DNA of 11,937 nucleotides from CAZWRN01 sp964636275 (GCA_964636275.1 CAZWRN010000030.1:1-11937), one strand, 5' to 3'. Counted from the first letter of the stretch, positions 6,725-11,937 are shown. The notes: generated by a model not told the origin, from the sequence alone. Numbers and translations are program-made.

Positions 6725-6814
6725 ATGCGAACCAGAGGCCTAGTCCTAATCCTTAGTTTCCTCAGCTTCTTAATGTTTTCCATCGTCACTTCAGTTTCAG
6801 CTCATATACATTAA
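6725..6814 (+). CDS. 29-aa signal-peptide-like small ORF
   Basis: The ATG at 6725 opens a 29-codon frame ended by two consecutive TAA codons. The peptide has a basic N-region (R2, R4), an unbroken hydrophobic core of roughly residues 6-22 (LVLILSFLSFLMF and on), then SVSA followed by HIH. VSA is a good signal-peptidase I -3/-1 context, which would leave only His-Ile-His. It is therefore a bare signal peptide, a single-pass membrane micropeptide, or the head of a decayed secreted protein. The strong promoter 10 nt upstream supports transcription. The frame after the stops shows no recognisable mature domain. An 8-bp hairpin (6813-6845) overlaps its stop. The existence of a translated product is an inference. 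Confidence 0.45.
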   Translation: MRTRGLVLILSFLSFLMFSIVTSVSAHIH

Positions 6815-6845
6815 TAATTCGACAAGTATCCAAATAAGAATTATT
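6813..6845 (+). terminator. Hairpin after the small ORF, possible terminator
   Basis: Arms AATAATTC (6813-6820) and GAATTATT (6838-6845) pair perfectly around 17 nt. The stem is AT-rich and no T-run follows, so terminator function is doubtful. It overlaps the left arm of the longer inverted repeat around the S23 gene. Confidence 0.3.
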
Positions 6846-6855
6846 CCAAACAATA
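6822..6855 (+). repeat. Left arm of the inverted repeat bracketing the S23 gene
   Basis: Contains ACAAGTATCCAAA (6822-6834) and CCAAACAATA (6846-6855). Each is the exact reverse complement of a block in the right arm at 7233-7264, in mirror order, separated by 11 nt here and 9 nt there. Confidence 0.7.
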
Positions 6856-6868
6856 CCCAATAAAAAAA

Positions 6869-7228
6869 TTACGCCTTTAGAATTATTGCTGAAAAAATTT
6901 TCAAAAGTTCAGTCGCCTCTTTAATTAAAGGTTGAAGTTCATCAACCATTTGAGGGTTATTATGAAGAATTAGTTCAAGCCAATAGACGGTTTCTTTAGC
7001 TTCTTTTCTCGATATCCTAATTCGCATAAAAAAATCTTTCTTTCCGAGTGCTTCATTTGCTTCTCTATAATTAGCGCCTATTGATGTTCCTGATCTGATA
7101 ACCTGGGCCAAAAGAATTATGTTAGTCTCATTCTTAGATACTATTCTAGCTATATTAAGAACTGCTTTAGAAAAATTGAGAGTTCTTTCTTCTAAATCAA
7201 ATTGTTTGTTTAAATGATTATTGACCAT
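6869..7228 (-). CDS. Four-helix-bundle protein, S23 / 23S rRNA intervening-sequence family
   Basis: The 119 residues fit the S23 four-helix-bundle family throughout: FDLEERTLNFSKAV near the start, RSGTSIGANYREANEA (45-60), KKDFFMRIRISRKEAKET (63-80) and YWLELIL (82-88), all strongly conserved there. Members are encoded in intervening sequences of 23S rRNA genes and at many unlinked chromosomal sites; the fold is a pentameric-type helical bundle like Avd of diversity-generating retroelements, and the biochemical role is unresolved. Here the ORF lies 35 bp after the cyclophilin stop and is bracketed by an imperfect inverted repeat, echoing the stem that closes an rRNA intervening sequence. No reverse transcriptase or variable repeat is nearby. 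No Shine-Dalgarno or own promoter is clear, so it probably depends on cyclophilin transcription. Confidence 0.95.
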   Translation of the reverse strand: MVNNHLNKQFDLEERTLNFSKAVLNIARIVSKNETNIILLAQVIRSGTSIGANYREANEALGKKDFFMRIRISRKEAKETVYWLELILHNNPQMVDELQPLIKEATELLKIFSAIILKA

Positions 7229-7232
7229 TTGT

Positions 7233-7264
7233 TATTGTTTGGTACTTGTCTTTTGGATACTTGT
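7233..7264 (-). repeat. Right arm of the inverted repeat bracketing the S23 gene
   Basis: Contains TATTGTTTGG (7233-7242) and TTTGGATACTTGT (7252-7264), pairing with the left arm at 6822-6855. Its outer end reaches the first base of the cyclophilin stop codon (7264-7266). The arm also carries an internal near-direct repeat, GGTACTTGT and GGATACTTGT. Confidence 0.7.
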
Positions 7265-7932
7265 TACTTAAGCGGAGCAATCGTTACAGTGTTCATCAAA
7301 TCACCAACTTGAATCTTGCTTACAACGTCCTGACCTTTGATGACTTTACCAAAAATAGTGTAATTTGGAGGCAAATTCAGATTGTCTTCAAGCATAATAA
7401 AAAACTGACTGCCATTGGTATTTGGTCCTGAGTTGGCCATAGCAACAATACCTTTAACATATTTTTTAGTAACAGGTTCATCAGCAAATTTATATCCCGG
7501 GCCTCCAGTCCCATTTCCTACCGGATCTCCACCCTGAATCACAAACCCGGGAACTACCCGGTGAAAAGACAATCCATCATAAAACTGGTCATTTGTTAAT
7601 GAGATAAAATTGGTCGCAGCTTTGGTCGCTTCCGGATAAATCTCAAATTCAATTACCCCTTTGTTGGTATCCAATACGGCTTTTTTATTTTTTAACTCAT
7701 CTGGGGACAAATCAGCAAATGGCTGAGTATAACGTTTTTTATTTAAAGTTGGTGCGGTTTCAGTAGAAGCTGCCGGAGTTATAGACGCTTGGACATTCAA
7801 CCCACCGGAAGCCGCAGGAGTACTTGAAGGAACAGTTTGGGCATTAAAAGAAGAAAAACTGGAAATACTCAAAGCGACAACGGCAATCACTGTCAGCACA
7901 ATAAAAACGATAACAAACTGTTTTTGAGTCAT
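7264..7932 (-). CDS. Membrane-anchored cyclophilin-type peptidyl-prolyl isomerase
   Basis: It catalyses cis-trans isomerisation of prolyl bonds, probably outside the cytoplasmic membrane. In the 222-aa product, residues 5-24 form one hydrophobic anchor (FVIVFIVLTVIAVVAL). A Ser/Thr/Ala/Pro-rich linker runs to about residue 65, and the cyclophilin domain spans about 84-220. FHRVVPGFVIQGGDP (123-137) carries the catalytic Arg125, NGSQFFIML (173-181) carries Gln176, and NYTIFGKVIKG (190-200) completes the signature. No lipobox cysteine is present, so an uncleaved anchor is likely. The frame opens at a TTG at 7969-7971, but that TTG is part of the -35 box TTGTCT and the -10 lies inside the extension, so the ATG at 7930-7932 is chosen. 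Confidence 0.94.
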   Translation of the reverse strand: MTQKQFVIVFIVLTVIAVVALSISSFSSFNAQTVPSSTPAASGGLNVQASITPAASTETAPTLNKKRYTQPFADLSPDELKNKKAVLDTNKGVIEFEIYPEATKAATNFISLTNDQFYDGLSFHRVVPGFVIQGGDPVGNGTGGPGYKFADEPVTKKYVKGIVAMANSGPNTNGSQFFIMLEDNLNLPPNYTIFGKVIKGQDVVSKIQVGDLMNTVTIAPLK

Positions 7933-7938
7933 GATTTG

Positions 7939-7950
7939 GTTATATATAAC
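7939..7950. repeat. 12-bp perfect palindrome over the cyclophilin -10
   Basis: GTTATATATAAC is its own reverse complement and contains the -10 box on the minus strand. It may be an operator or a chance AT-rich palindrome. Confidence 0.3.
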
Positions 7951-7971
7951 AAAAGTTACCGTTTCAGACAA
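7943..7971 (-). promoter_or_regulatory. Cyclophilin promoter
   Basis: On the minus strand, -35 TTGTCT (7966-7971), a spacer of exactly 17 bp and -10 TATATA (7943-7948), preceded by TGT, are followed by 10 nt to the ATG. The predicted leader is 3-4 nt. Confidence 0.6.
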
Positions 7972-8000
7972 GGGGCAAACTACTTATAGTATAAGGATAA

Positions 8001-8044
8001 TTGATTTGTTCAGCTTGCTTACATATAAATTTCGTAAGTATAAT
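8001..8044 (+). promoter_or_regulatory. Overlapping promoters for the gene at 8067
   Basis: TTGATT (8001-8006), 17 bp, TATAAA (8024-8029) is one candidate. TTGCTT (8015-8020), 18 bp, perfect TATAAT (8039-8044) is the other. They give leaders of about 31 and 16 nt to the ATG at 8067. No Shine-Dalgarno lies in either leader. They diverge from the cyclophilin promoter. Confidence 0.45.
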
Positions 8045-8066
8045 TTTTTTTAATACCTGCAAGTTT

Positions 8067-8525
8067 ATGTCCACAGTCATCTCTGCTCCATATAGTTCCA
8101 ACAATTTTCACCTATCTTTTAAACATCGCATACAAACATTGCGAATGGTTATGCATTGCAATACCACTTATATCAGCACCACAATGCTACCCCGCACTAG
8201 TATGATCCTAAATAAAAGGTTACCTACTGTGTTACTAACAGAATGTTTCAATGAACACGCTCTACCTTTTAAAACCGAAGTCAAACAGACCGAGATAGCT
8301 CATCTTCTAGAACATATCTTATTGGAATACTTGTGTTTAGAAAAAATAGCAGCCGGTTTTTCATCAGCCAGTTTTAGCGGCCGTACCCACTGGAATTGGC
8401 TGAAATATCCCAGAGGCAGTTTTTTTATTACCATTACAATCGAAAAAACTGATTTGAAATTTTTACCATCCGCACTGGAAAAATCAGTGACTTTACTGGA
8501 AGAAATTTTAAATTCGGCCGCTTAG
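8067..8525 (+). CDS. Stand-alone protein resembling the N-terminal domain of cyanophycin synthetase, HxxEH motif
   Basis: In the 152-aa product, residues about 52-147 follow the N-terminal domain of cyanophycin synthetase: RLPTVLLTECFNEHALPF, then TEIAHLLEHILLEYLCLEKI, then SGRTHWNW, PRGSFFITITIE and a final helix with ALEKSVTLLEEIL. The corresponding CphA pattern, from memory, is LPTLVEHRC, GHVVEHVALELQ-LAG, G-TR-T, GVYNVVFEY. HLLEH (H79, E82, H83), with E87 nearby, is an HxxEH metal-binding motif as in M16 peptidases. The ATP-grasp and Mur-ligase-like domains of CphA are absent and nothing nearby supplies them. The frame is open from a TTG at 8001, but that TTG belongs to a -35-like box, so the first ATG (8067) is used; Met27 or Met29 are alternatives. 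It converges on the KGG gene with 7 bp between stops. A small metal-dependent hydrolase is an inference. Confidence 0.7.
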   Translation: MSTVISAPYSSNNFHLSFKHRIQTLRMVMHCNTTYISTTMLPRTSMILNKRLPTVLLTECFNEHALPFKTEVKQTEIAHLLEHILLEYLCLEKIAAGFSSASFSGRTHWNWLKYPRGSFFITITIEKTDLKFLPSALEKSVTLLEEILNSAA

Positions 8526-8532
8526 ATGGATA

Positions 8533-8733
8533 TCACTTTTGTCCACCTTTTCGTCCAGCAACCCTCGCCTCTTCACTACTCCATTCGTGAGCCGTTCCTT
8601 TTGCATGAGCTGCTTTACCCCCCTTTGAAGCAATTTCACTTACCTGAGCCGCTGACATAGCAGCAAATCCCCGTTTACTTTTTTTCTTTTTTAAAGGATT
8701 AGCATCTGCAACCGTTTGTATTATGTTTGGCAT
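8533..8733 (-). CDS. KGG-motif stress-type small protein
   Basis: The 66-aa, strongly basic peptide has a short N-terminal helix (MPNIIQTVADANPLKKKKSK), then RGFAAMSAAQVSEIASKGGK (19-38) and SSEEARVAGRKGGQK (52-66). The two KGG segments, each preceded by Ala/Glu-rich helix, are the hallmark of the KGG family, which includes the stress-induced YciG-like peptides. The function is not established; an intrinsically disordered or nucleic-acid-associated stress protein is likely. The frame also starts at a GTG at 8740-8742, but that codon overlaps the Shine-Dalgarno AGGAGG (8742-8747), so the ATG at 8731-8733, 8 nt after it, is the start. It is the only gene in the window with a strong ribosome binding site. 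Confidence 0.85.
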   Translation of the reverse strand: MPNIIQTVADANPLKKKKSKRGFAAMSAAQVSEIASKGGKAAHAKGTAHEWSSEEARVAGRKGGQK

Positions 8734-8741
8734 CAACCTCA

Positions 8742-8747
8742 CCTCCT
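8742..8747 (-). promoter_or_regulatory. Canonical Shine-Dalgarno of the KGG gene
   Basis: A perfect AGGAGG on the minus strand lies 8 nt before the ATG at 8731-8733. It decides the start over the upstream GTG and is unique in the window. Confidence 0.85.
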
Positions 8748-8850
8748 ATCTGCTCATAAAATACCGGATCGAATGTAAAGAATGATGAGTAAACCGTAAT
8801 AAAAAGGTCAAAGCTCACTTAAAATGATAATCCCTTTTTAAAATTTCTAG

Positions 8851-8909
8851 CTCTCAGACTGATTAACTTACATATATCAGGCAAATTAGTAATATTTAAT
8901 GCCTGAGAG
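8851..8909. repeat. Competing inverted repeats between the KGG and response-regulator genes
   Basis: TCAGGCA (8877-8883) pairs with TGCCTGA (8900-8906) around 16 nt. CTCTCAG (8851-8857) pairs with CTGAGAG (8903-8909). The right arms overlap, so the two pairings exclude each other. The rest of the 8748-8951 gap shows no gene. Confidence 0.4.
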
Positions 8910-8951
8910 TAAGAGTTGTGTAAGAATATCACCATAAGAGGGTAAATTTTA

Positions 8952-8980
8952 TTGAATTCAAAAATATGGCTCCCTATAAT
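8952..8980 (+). promoter_or_regulatory. Response-regulator promoter, leaderless
   Basis: -35 TTGAAT (8952-8957), a 17-bp spacer and a perfect -10 TATAAT (8975-8980) leave 7 nt to the ATG at 8988. The transcript would start on or one base before the start codon. Confidence 0.75.
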
Positions 8981-8987
8981 CCTTTTA

Positions 8988-9662
8988 ATGCTAAACAATA
9001 TTTTGATCGTTGAAGACGACAGTGGTCTGCAAAAATACTTAAAAGAGTTTTTAATTGATAACGGTTTTACCGCCAATATCGCCGGAGACGGGGTCACTGC
9101 ACTCAGGATGATTAAAAAATCTCCTCCAGATATTGTTGTGCTAGATCTGGGGTTGCCTGATATGACCGGTGAATCAGTTTGTCTGGAAATACGTAAAAAT
9201 AATCCTGATCTGCCTGTAATTATTTTAACTGCTAAAGATACCGTGGCGGATGTAGTAGCCGGACTCAATCTCGGAGCTGATGATTATGTGACAAAACCAT
9301 TTGTAGCAGATGAGCTGCTGGCTCGGATTTCAGCCAGGCTACGCAACCAAAATAGTGCCAAAGACAATAAATTGAAAGTCGATGGTCTAGCTTTGGATAA
9401 TAAAACCTTTGAGGTTGAAAGAGACGGAAAACAAATCCAACTGACTCCTCAAGAGTTTAAGCTTTTAGAATACCTGATGAACAATCAAGGCCGTATTCTG
9501 ACCCGAGAGATGATATTAAACCGAGTCTGGCTTTATTCACCAGATATTGAAACTAGAGTAGTAGATGTCTATATGGGGTATTTGCGAAAGAAAATTGATC
9601 AGGATTTTGAGAAAAAATTACTCCATTCCGTCCGTGGTTTTGGCTACATGATCAAAGAATAA
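8988..9662 (+). CDS. OmpR/PhoB-family response regulator
   Basis: The 224-aa protein has a receiver domain (1-118) and a winged-helix DNA-binding domain (about 127-222). The acidic pocket is D10 and D11 (ILIVEDD), the phospho-acceptor is D53 (VVLDLGLPD), and the switch residues are T81 (ILTAKD) and K103 (YVTKPF). The output domain shows LTPQEFKLLEYL (152-163), RVVDVYMGYLRKKI (190-203) and SVRGFGYMI (214-222), all diagnostic of the family. The frame is open from the TTG at 8952, but that TTG is the -35 element, and the product starts properly at MLNNILIVEDD. It converges on the P-loop ATPase gene with 7 bp between stops. The GAF-histidine kinase at 10790-11935 is the obvious partner candidate, though it is on the other strand and separated by the ATPase gene. 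Confidence 0.95.
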   Translation: MLNNILIVEDDSGLQKYLKEFLIDNGFTANIAGDGVTALRMIKKSPPDIVVLDLGLPDMTGESVCLEIRKNNPDLPVIILTAKDTVADVVAGLNLGADDYVTKPFVADELLARISARLRNQNSAKDNKLKVDGLALDNKTFEVERDGKQIQLTPQEFKLLEYLMNNQGRILTREMILNRVWLYSPDIETRVVDVYMGYLRKKIDQDFEKKLLHSVRGFGYMIKE

Positions 9663-9669
9663 CTAAAAA

Positions 9670-10746
9670 CTATCCCCGCATCGCTTGCTCTAAATCACTT
9701 TGGTACCAATGGATAGGTTTATCGTTTATATTGATATTAAATAAGGCGTTAACTCGAGGTTGTGCACCCAACATTTGATAACGCAATACCCACATCATAT
9801 GAGGATACCGTCTTTGGTAATATTGGATAGTTTTATCCAATGATGCCATCGGAGTTTGTTTTTCAATTTTATCTATGGCATGATTCGGAAGAGGATAATC
9901 GCTTAGGTTTATAATTCCCGCAGAGATTAAACTGTCTATCTGGCGTTCGACTTGCAAATCACTGGCTTCCATCAACTGAGATGTCGCCATGTGGTTCATT
10001 AATCCTGGCACTCTACCAAAATCATCAATATCAAGCACTATCCCCTCGTCTTCAAAAATCTGCTCAATTTTTTCCGCTGACAATCCAGGCTGAACCACAG
10101 CGGTCCTCAATCTATTTGCCCTATGTTTATTTCTGGCATCCGATATCAGACCCCACAATCTGACGTTAGGATTTCTGGCCATCACTTTTACAGCTTCTCT
10201 CCCCTTATCATAATCTCCAAGACACACTGGATCAGAAACTAATCTCCATCTTGGACCAATTCCATAAATCTCTGCTTTGCGGTTGTGATGTGATATTACT
10301 TCAAGTTTTGGCCCAATAGTTGACAGAAGTTCCGCAGATACATCATGCCATTCTTCAGGCTGCCAAGTAGATTGGTGCCTATCTCCTTTCCGCTTAACTA
10401 CCTGTTGTACTGCCCTATCAAATGGCAACAACACAGGCAGAACATATTTGTTTAATTTACTTAAAGAAATTTTAGTTGTTAAAGACTTTTGTTCAGGATT
10501 TGATTGATCAAAAATAGGGTAAATACATGGCTGCATAAGCCGAACAGCCCGAAACCATTGAGCCAAAACCGAGCTTTTCCCTATCCCACCCTCTCCAATC
10601 AAAAATGTTGCATCAAACTCTTGGTCTGTGAACATGGCATCAATCATTCTTTTTTGAGCAAACTCACCATTATCAAACAAAAGATTATCTAAAATTTCAA
10701 ATTTATTTGGATTTAAAGCAGGAGATTTATCAAGAAAATTAGGCAT
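9670..10746 (-). CDS. P-loop ATPase of unknown role, STAND/AAA-like, downstream of a histidine kinase
   Basis: The 358-aa product has a clear Walker A, FLIGEGGIGKSSVLAQWF (48-65; GxxxxGKS at 51-58). A Walker B is not certain. Residues about 193-218 (NVRLWGLISDARNKHRANRL) resemble a 'sensor' strand with an arginine-rich follow-up, and LSAEKIEQIFEDEGIVLDID (222-241) plus RVPGLMNHMA (245-254) resemble the lid of STAND-type ATPases, where the family usually has a G-P-L---A pattern. Residues 255-290 may be a small winged helix. No repeats or effector domain follow. There is no signal peptide or membrane segment. The start codon overlaps the original stop of the kinase frame in ATGCCTAA (10739-10746), so the two genes were translationally coupled. 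A signalling or switch ATPase is inferred; the family was not identified. Confidence 0.8.
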   Translation of the reverse strand: MPNFLDKSPALNPNKFEILDNLLFDNGEFAQKRMIDAMFTDQEFDATFLIGEGGIGKSSVLAQWFRAVRLMQPCIYPIFDQSNPEQKSLTTKISLSKLNKYVLPVLLPFDRAVQQVVKRKGDRHQSTWQPEEWHDVSAELLSTIGPKLEVISHHNRKAEIYGIGPRWRLVSDPVCLGDYDKGREAVKVMARNPNVRLWGLISDARNKHRANRLRTAVVQPGLSAEKIEQIFEDEGIVLDIDDFGRVPGLMNHMATSQLMEASDLQVERQIDSLISAGIINLSDYPLPNHAIDKIEKQTPMASLDKTIQYYQRRYPHMMWVLRYQMLGAQPRVNALFNININDKPIHWYQSDLEQAMRG

Positions 10747-10789
10747 AATTATGAATTGGCAACAATATTTCGACAGTTGTACCTTTTCC
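10739..10789 (-). other. Orphaned C-terminal codons of the histidine kinase frame
   Basis: In frame after the kinase's TAA (10790-10792), 16 codons read GKGTTVEILLPIHNYA and end at a second TAA (10739-10741). G-GTTV-I-LP is the canonical last beta strand of a histidine kinase ATPase domain. The codons therefore belong to the kinase and are cut off by one nonsense codon. Confidence 0.8.
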
Positions 10790-11935
10790 TTACTTTGATC
10801 TAATGTTTAAAAGTCCTCTATGCGCGGTGACTATATCAGAAACCAAATATAGTCCCAAACCCATCCCCTCTTTATTGTGATTGGATCCAATGAAATAATT
10901 CGAAGTGACATGATTGATATCTTTGAGTCGGATTCCAACCCCCTTATCTTTAACTAACAGACGGTAATAATTTTCTTTTTTATCCAAAATAACTACTACC
11001 TTATCCAATACCGGCGAAAATTTGGCAGCATTATCAATTAAATTGACTATTGCCTGAAGTAATTTATCAAAATCTCCAATCACAAATGGGGTCGTATTAC
11101 GCACTCTCTGCTCGACCATAATTTCTCTATCTGGATACATAAAGTTAAAATTATTTTTGGCCCGTAATAAAATCTCCTCTAAATTGCATTCTTTCCAGAC
11201 GTAACTAGTTCGCCCAGACCTAATGCGATTTATCTCCAGAAGATCATCGATTAATATACGCATTCTGGTGCATTCATAAGTCAACTGCTCTGCCCACCGA
11301 CTTTCAACCGAACCGCTTCCAGACATTTTTTTAGCCAGCAGTTGAGAATAACCATGAATTGCCGTTAAAGGGGTTCTCAGTTCATGAGCAGCCATTGAAA
11401 TAAAACGATCTCGCATATTTAAAGCCTGTTGAATCTCGTTGTAAAACTCGGCTTTTGTAATGGCTAAAGTAGCCATTGATCCAAATAGCTGCAATACATT
11501 TAATTCATTGGTTGAAAAAACTTTTCCATGTTCAGATGATCGCACTATCAGAGTTCCCAACCCTTTGTTTTTGTATGATAATGGGATAAAAAGACTCGAA
11601 TGGACATTTTCAAACTCTTTTTCGGGATGGGCTTTACGCAGTTCGTCATAATCCACTACGAAGGCTTTTTTCTTTGTAAATGCAGCATATGAAAACCCTT
11701 TTTTTCTCGTTTTAACAGCTGCGATTGATTCTGAAGAGCTATATACTTTCTTAAATTCACCATCTTTAAGCAAAAGAATTGCCCCATCTGTCCCCCCCAC
11801 TAATTTAATTGCCTCCTTAACAATAGTGGCATAGGTCTCTTCTGGAGTGAGTTGTAAAAGAAATTTTAAAACGGATGAATAAATCCGCTCAAGAATACTT
11901 TCTTCAATTGCACTGGGTAATTTATAATTATCCAT
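10790..11935 (-). CDS. Soluble GAF-domain sensor histidine kinase, C-terminus cut by in-frame TAA
   Basis: The 381-aa product has an N-terminal helix, a GAF domain (about 28-160, with GTDGAILLL and SSLFIPLSYKNKGLGTLIV), a HisKA domain with the phospho-acceptor H184 (MAAHELRTPLTAIHGYSQLL), and a HATPase_c domain. That domain has the N-box VNLIDNAAKFS (297-307), the G1 box KDKGVGI (329-335) and the G2 box GMGLGL (357-362). There is no membrane segment, so it senses a cytoplasmic signal through GAF. The frame stops after LLNIRSK, but the next codons (10739-10789) encode the expected terminal strand, so a sense codon such as GAA has become TAA. The ATG is 2 nt from the window edge, so the protein may begin further upstream. 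Confidence 0.9.
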   Translation of the reverse strand: MDNYKLPSAIEESILERIYSSVLKFLLQLTPEETYATIVKEAIKLVGGTDGAILLLKDGEFKKVYSSSESIAAVKTRKKGFSYAAFTKKKAFVVDYDELRKAHPEKEFENVHSSLFIPLSYKNKGLGTLIVRSSEHGKVFSTNELNVLQLFGSMATLAITKAEFYNEIQQALNMRDRFISMAAHELRTPLTAIHGYSQLLAKKMSGSGSVESRWAEQLTYECTRMRILIDDLLEINRIRSGRTSYVWKECNLEEILLRAKNNFNFMYPDREIMVEQRVRNTTPFVIGDFDKLLQAIVNLIDNAAKFSPVLDKVVVILDKKENYYRLLVKDKGVGIRLKDINHVTSNYFIGSNHNKEGMGLGLYLVSDIVTAHRGLLNIRSK

Positions 11936-11937
11936 TT

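Noticed and set aside
6822..7264. Diversity-generating retroelement
   Set aside because: The S23 protein shares a fold with Avd, but no reverse transcriptase, template repeat or variable repeat is present.
8819..9268. Minus-strand ORF of 149 codons
   Set aside because: It lies antisense to the clear response regulator and its promoter and has a low-complexity translation with no family features.
1..11937. CRISPR arrays, tRNA and rRNA genes
   Set aside because: No regularly spaced repeats, cloverleaf-like or rRNA-like segments were seen in the intergenic regions.

Overview
The window is bacterial, AT-rich and densely packed. The mix of genes and signals suggests a reduced-genome lineage such as the Candidate Phyla Radiation (Patescibacteria, perhaps Microgenomates). 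The pointers are a class II (B12-dependent) ribonucleotide reductase as the visible dNTP source, a four-helix-bundle S23 protein, a KGG peptide, and the near absence of Shine-Dalgarno sequences, with -10 boxes placed almost on the start codons. The lineage is an inference; no rRNA or ribosomal protein is present to confirm it.

Layout. (1) Bases 1-886, minus: the N-terminal third of a Lon protease, cut by the window edge. (2) Bases 887-1187: an intergenic stretch with a twin-hairpin REP-like element, followed by an unrecognised leaderless gene (1188-1844, plus). (3) Bases 1851-5842, minus: a DNA-precursor cluster. In transcription order it is nrdR (repressor), nrdJ (adenosylcobalamin-dependent reductase), a corrinoid adenosyltransferase that makes the reductase's cofactor, and a small unknown protein with an HTH-like pattern. 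Two good NrdR boxes lie upstream of nrdR. (4) Bases 6029-6604, minus: a YdjM-type membrane metal-dependent hydrolase. Divergent from it is a 29-codon ORF encoding what looks like a bare signal peptide behind a good promoter. (5) Bases 6822-7932, minus: a membrane-anchored cyclophilin followed at once by an S23 gene bracketed by an imperfect inverted repeat, resembling a 23S rRNA intervening sequence. (6) Bases 8067-8733: a small protein resembling the N-terminal domain of cyanophycin synthetase, with an HxxEH motif, convergent with a KGG peptide gene that has the only strong Shine-Dalgarno in the window. (7) Bases 8988-11935: an OmpR-type response regulator (plus), convergent with a minus-strand pair of a P-loop ATPase and a soluble GAF-histidine kinase. 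The kinase reading frame carries an in-frame TAA just before its normal C-terminal strand.

How the parts work together. nrdR-nrdJ-adenosyltransferase is a coherent unit: repressor, enzyme and cofactor supply. The kinase, ATPase and response regulator probably form one signalling locus, although the regulator is on the opposite strand. Most genes with a visible promoter have leaders of about 0-4 nt, so leaderless translation appears to be the rule here. Three convergent gene pairs end only 6-7 bp apart with no visible terminators.
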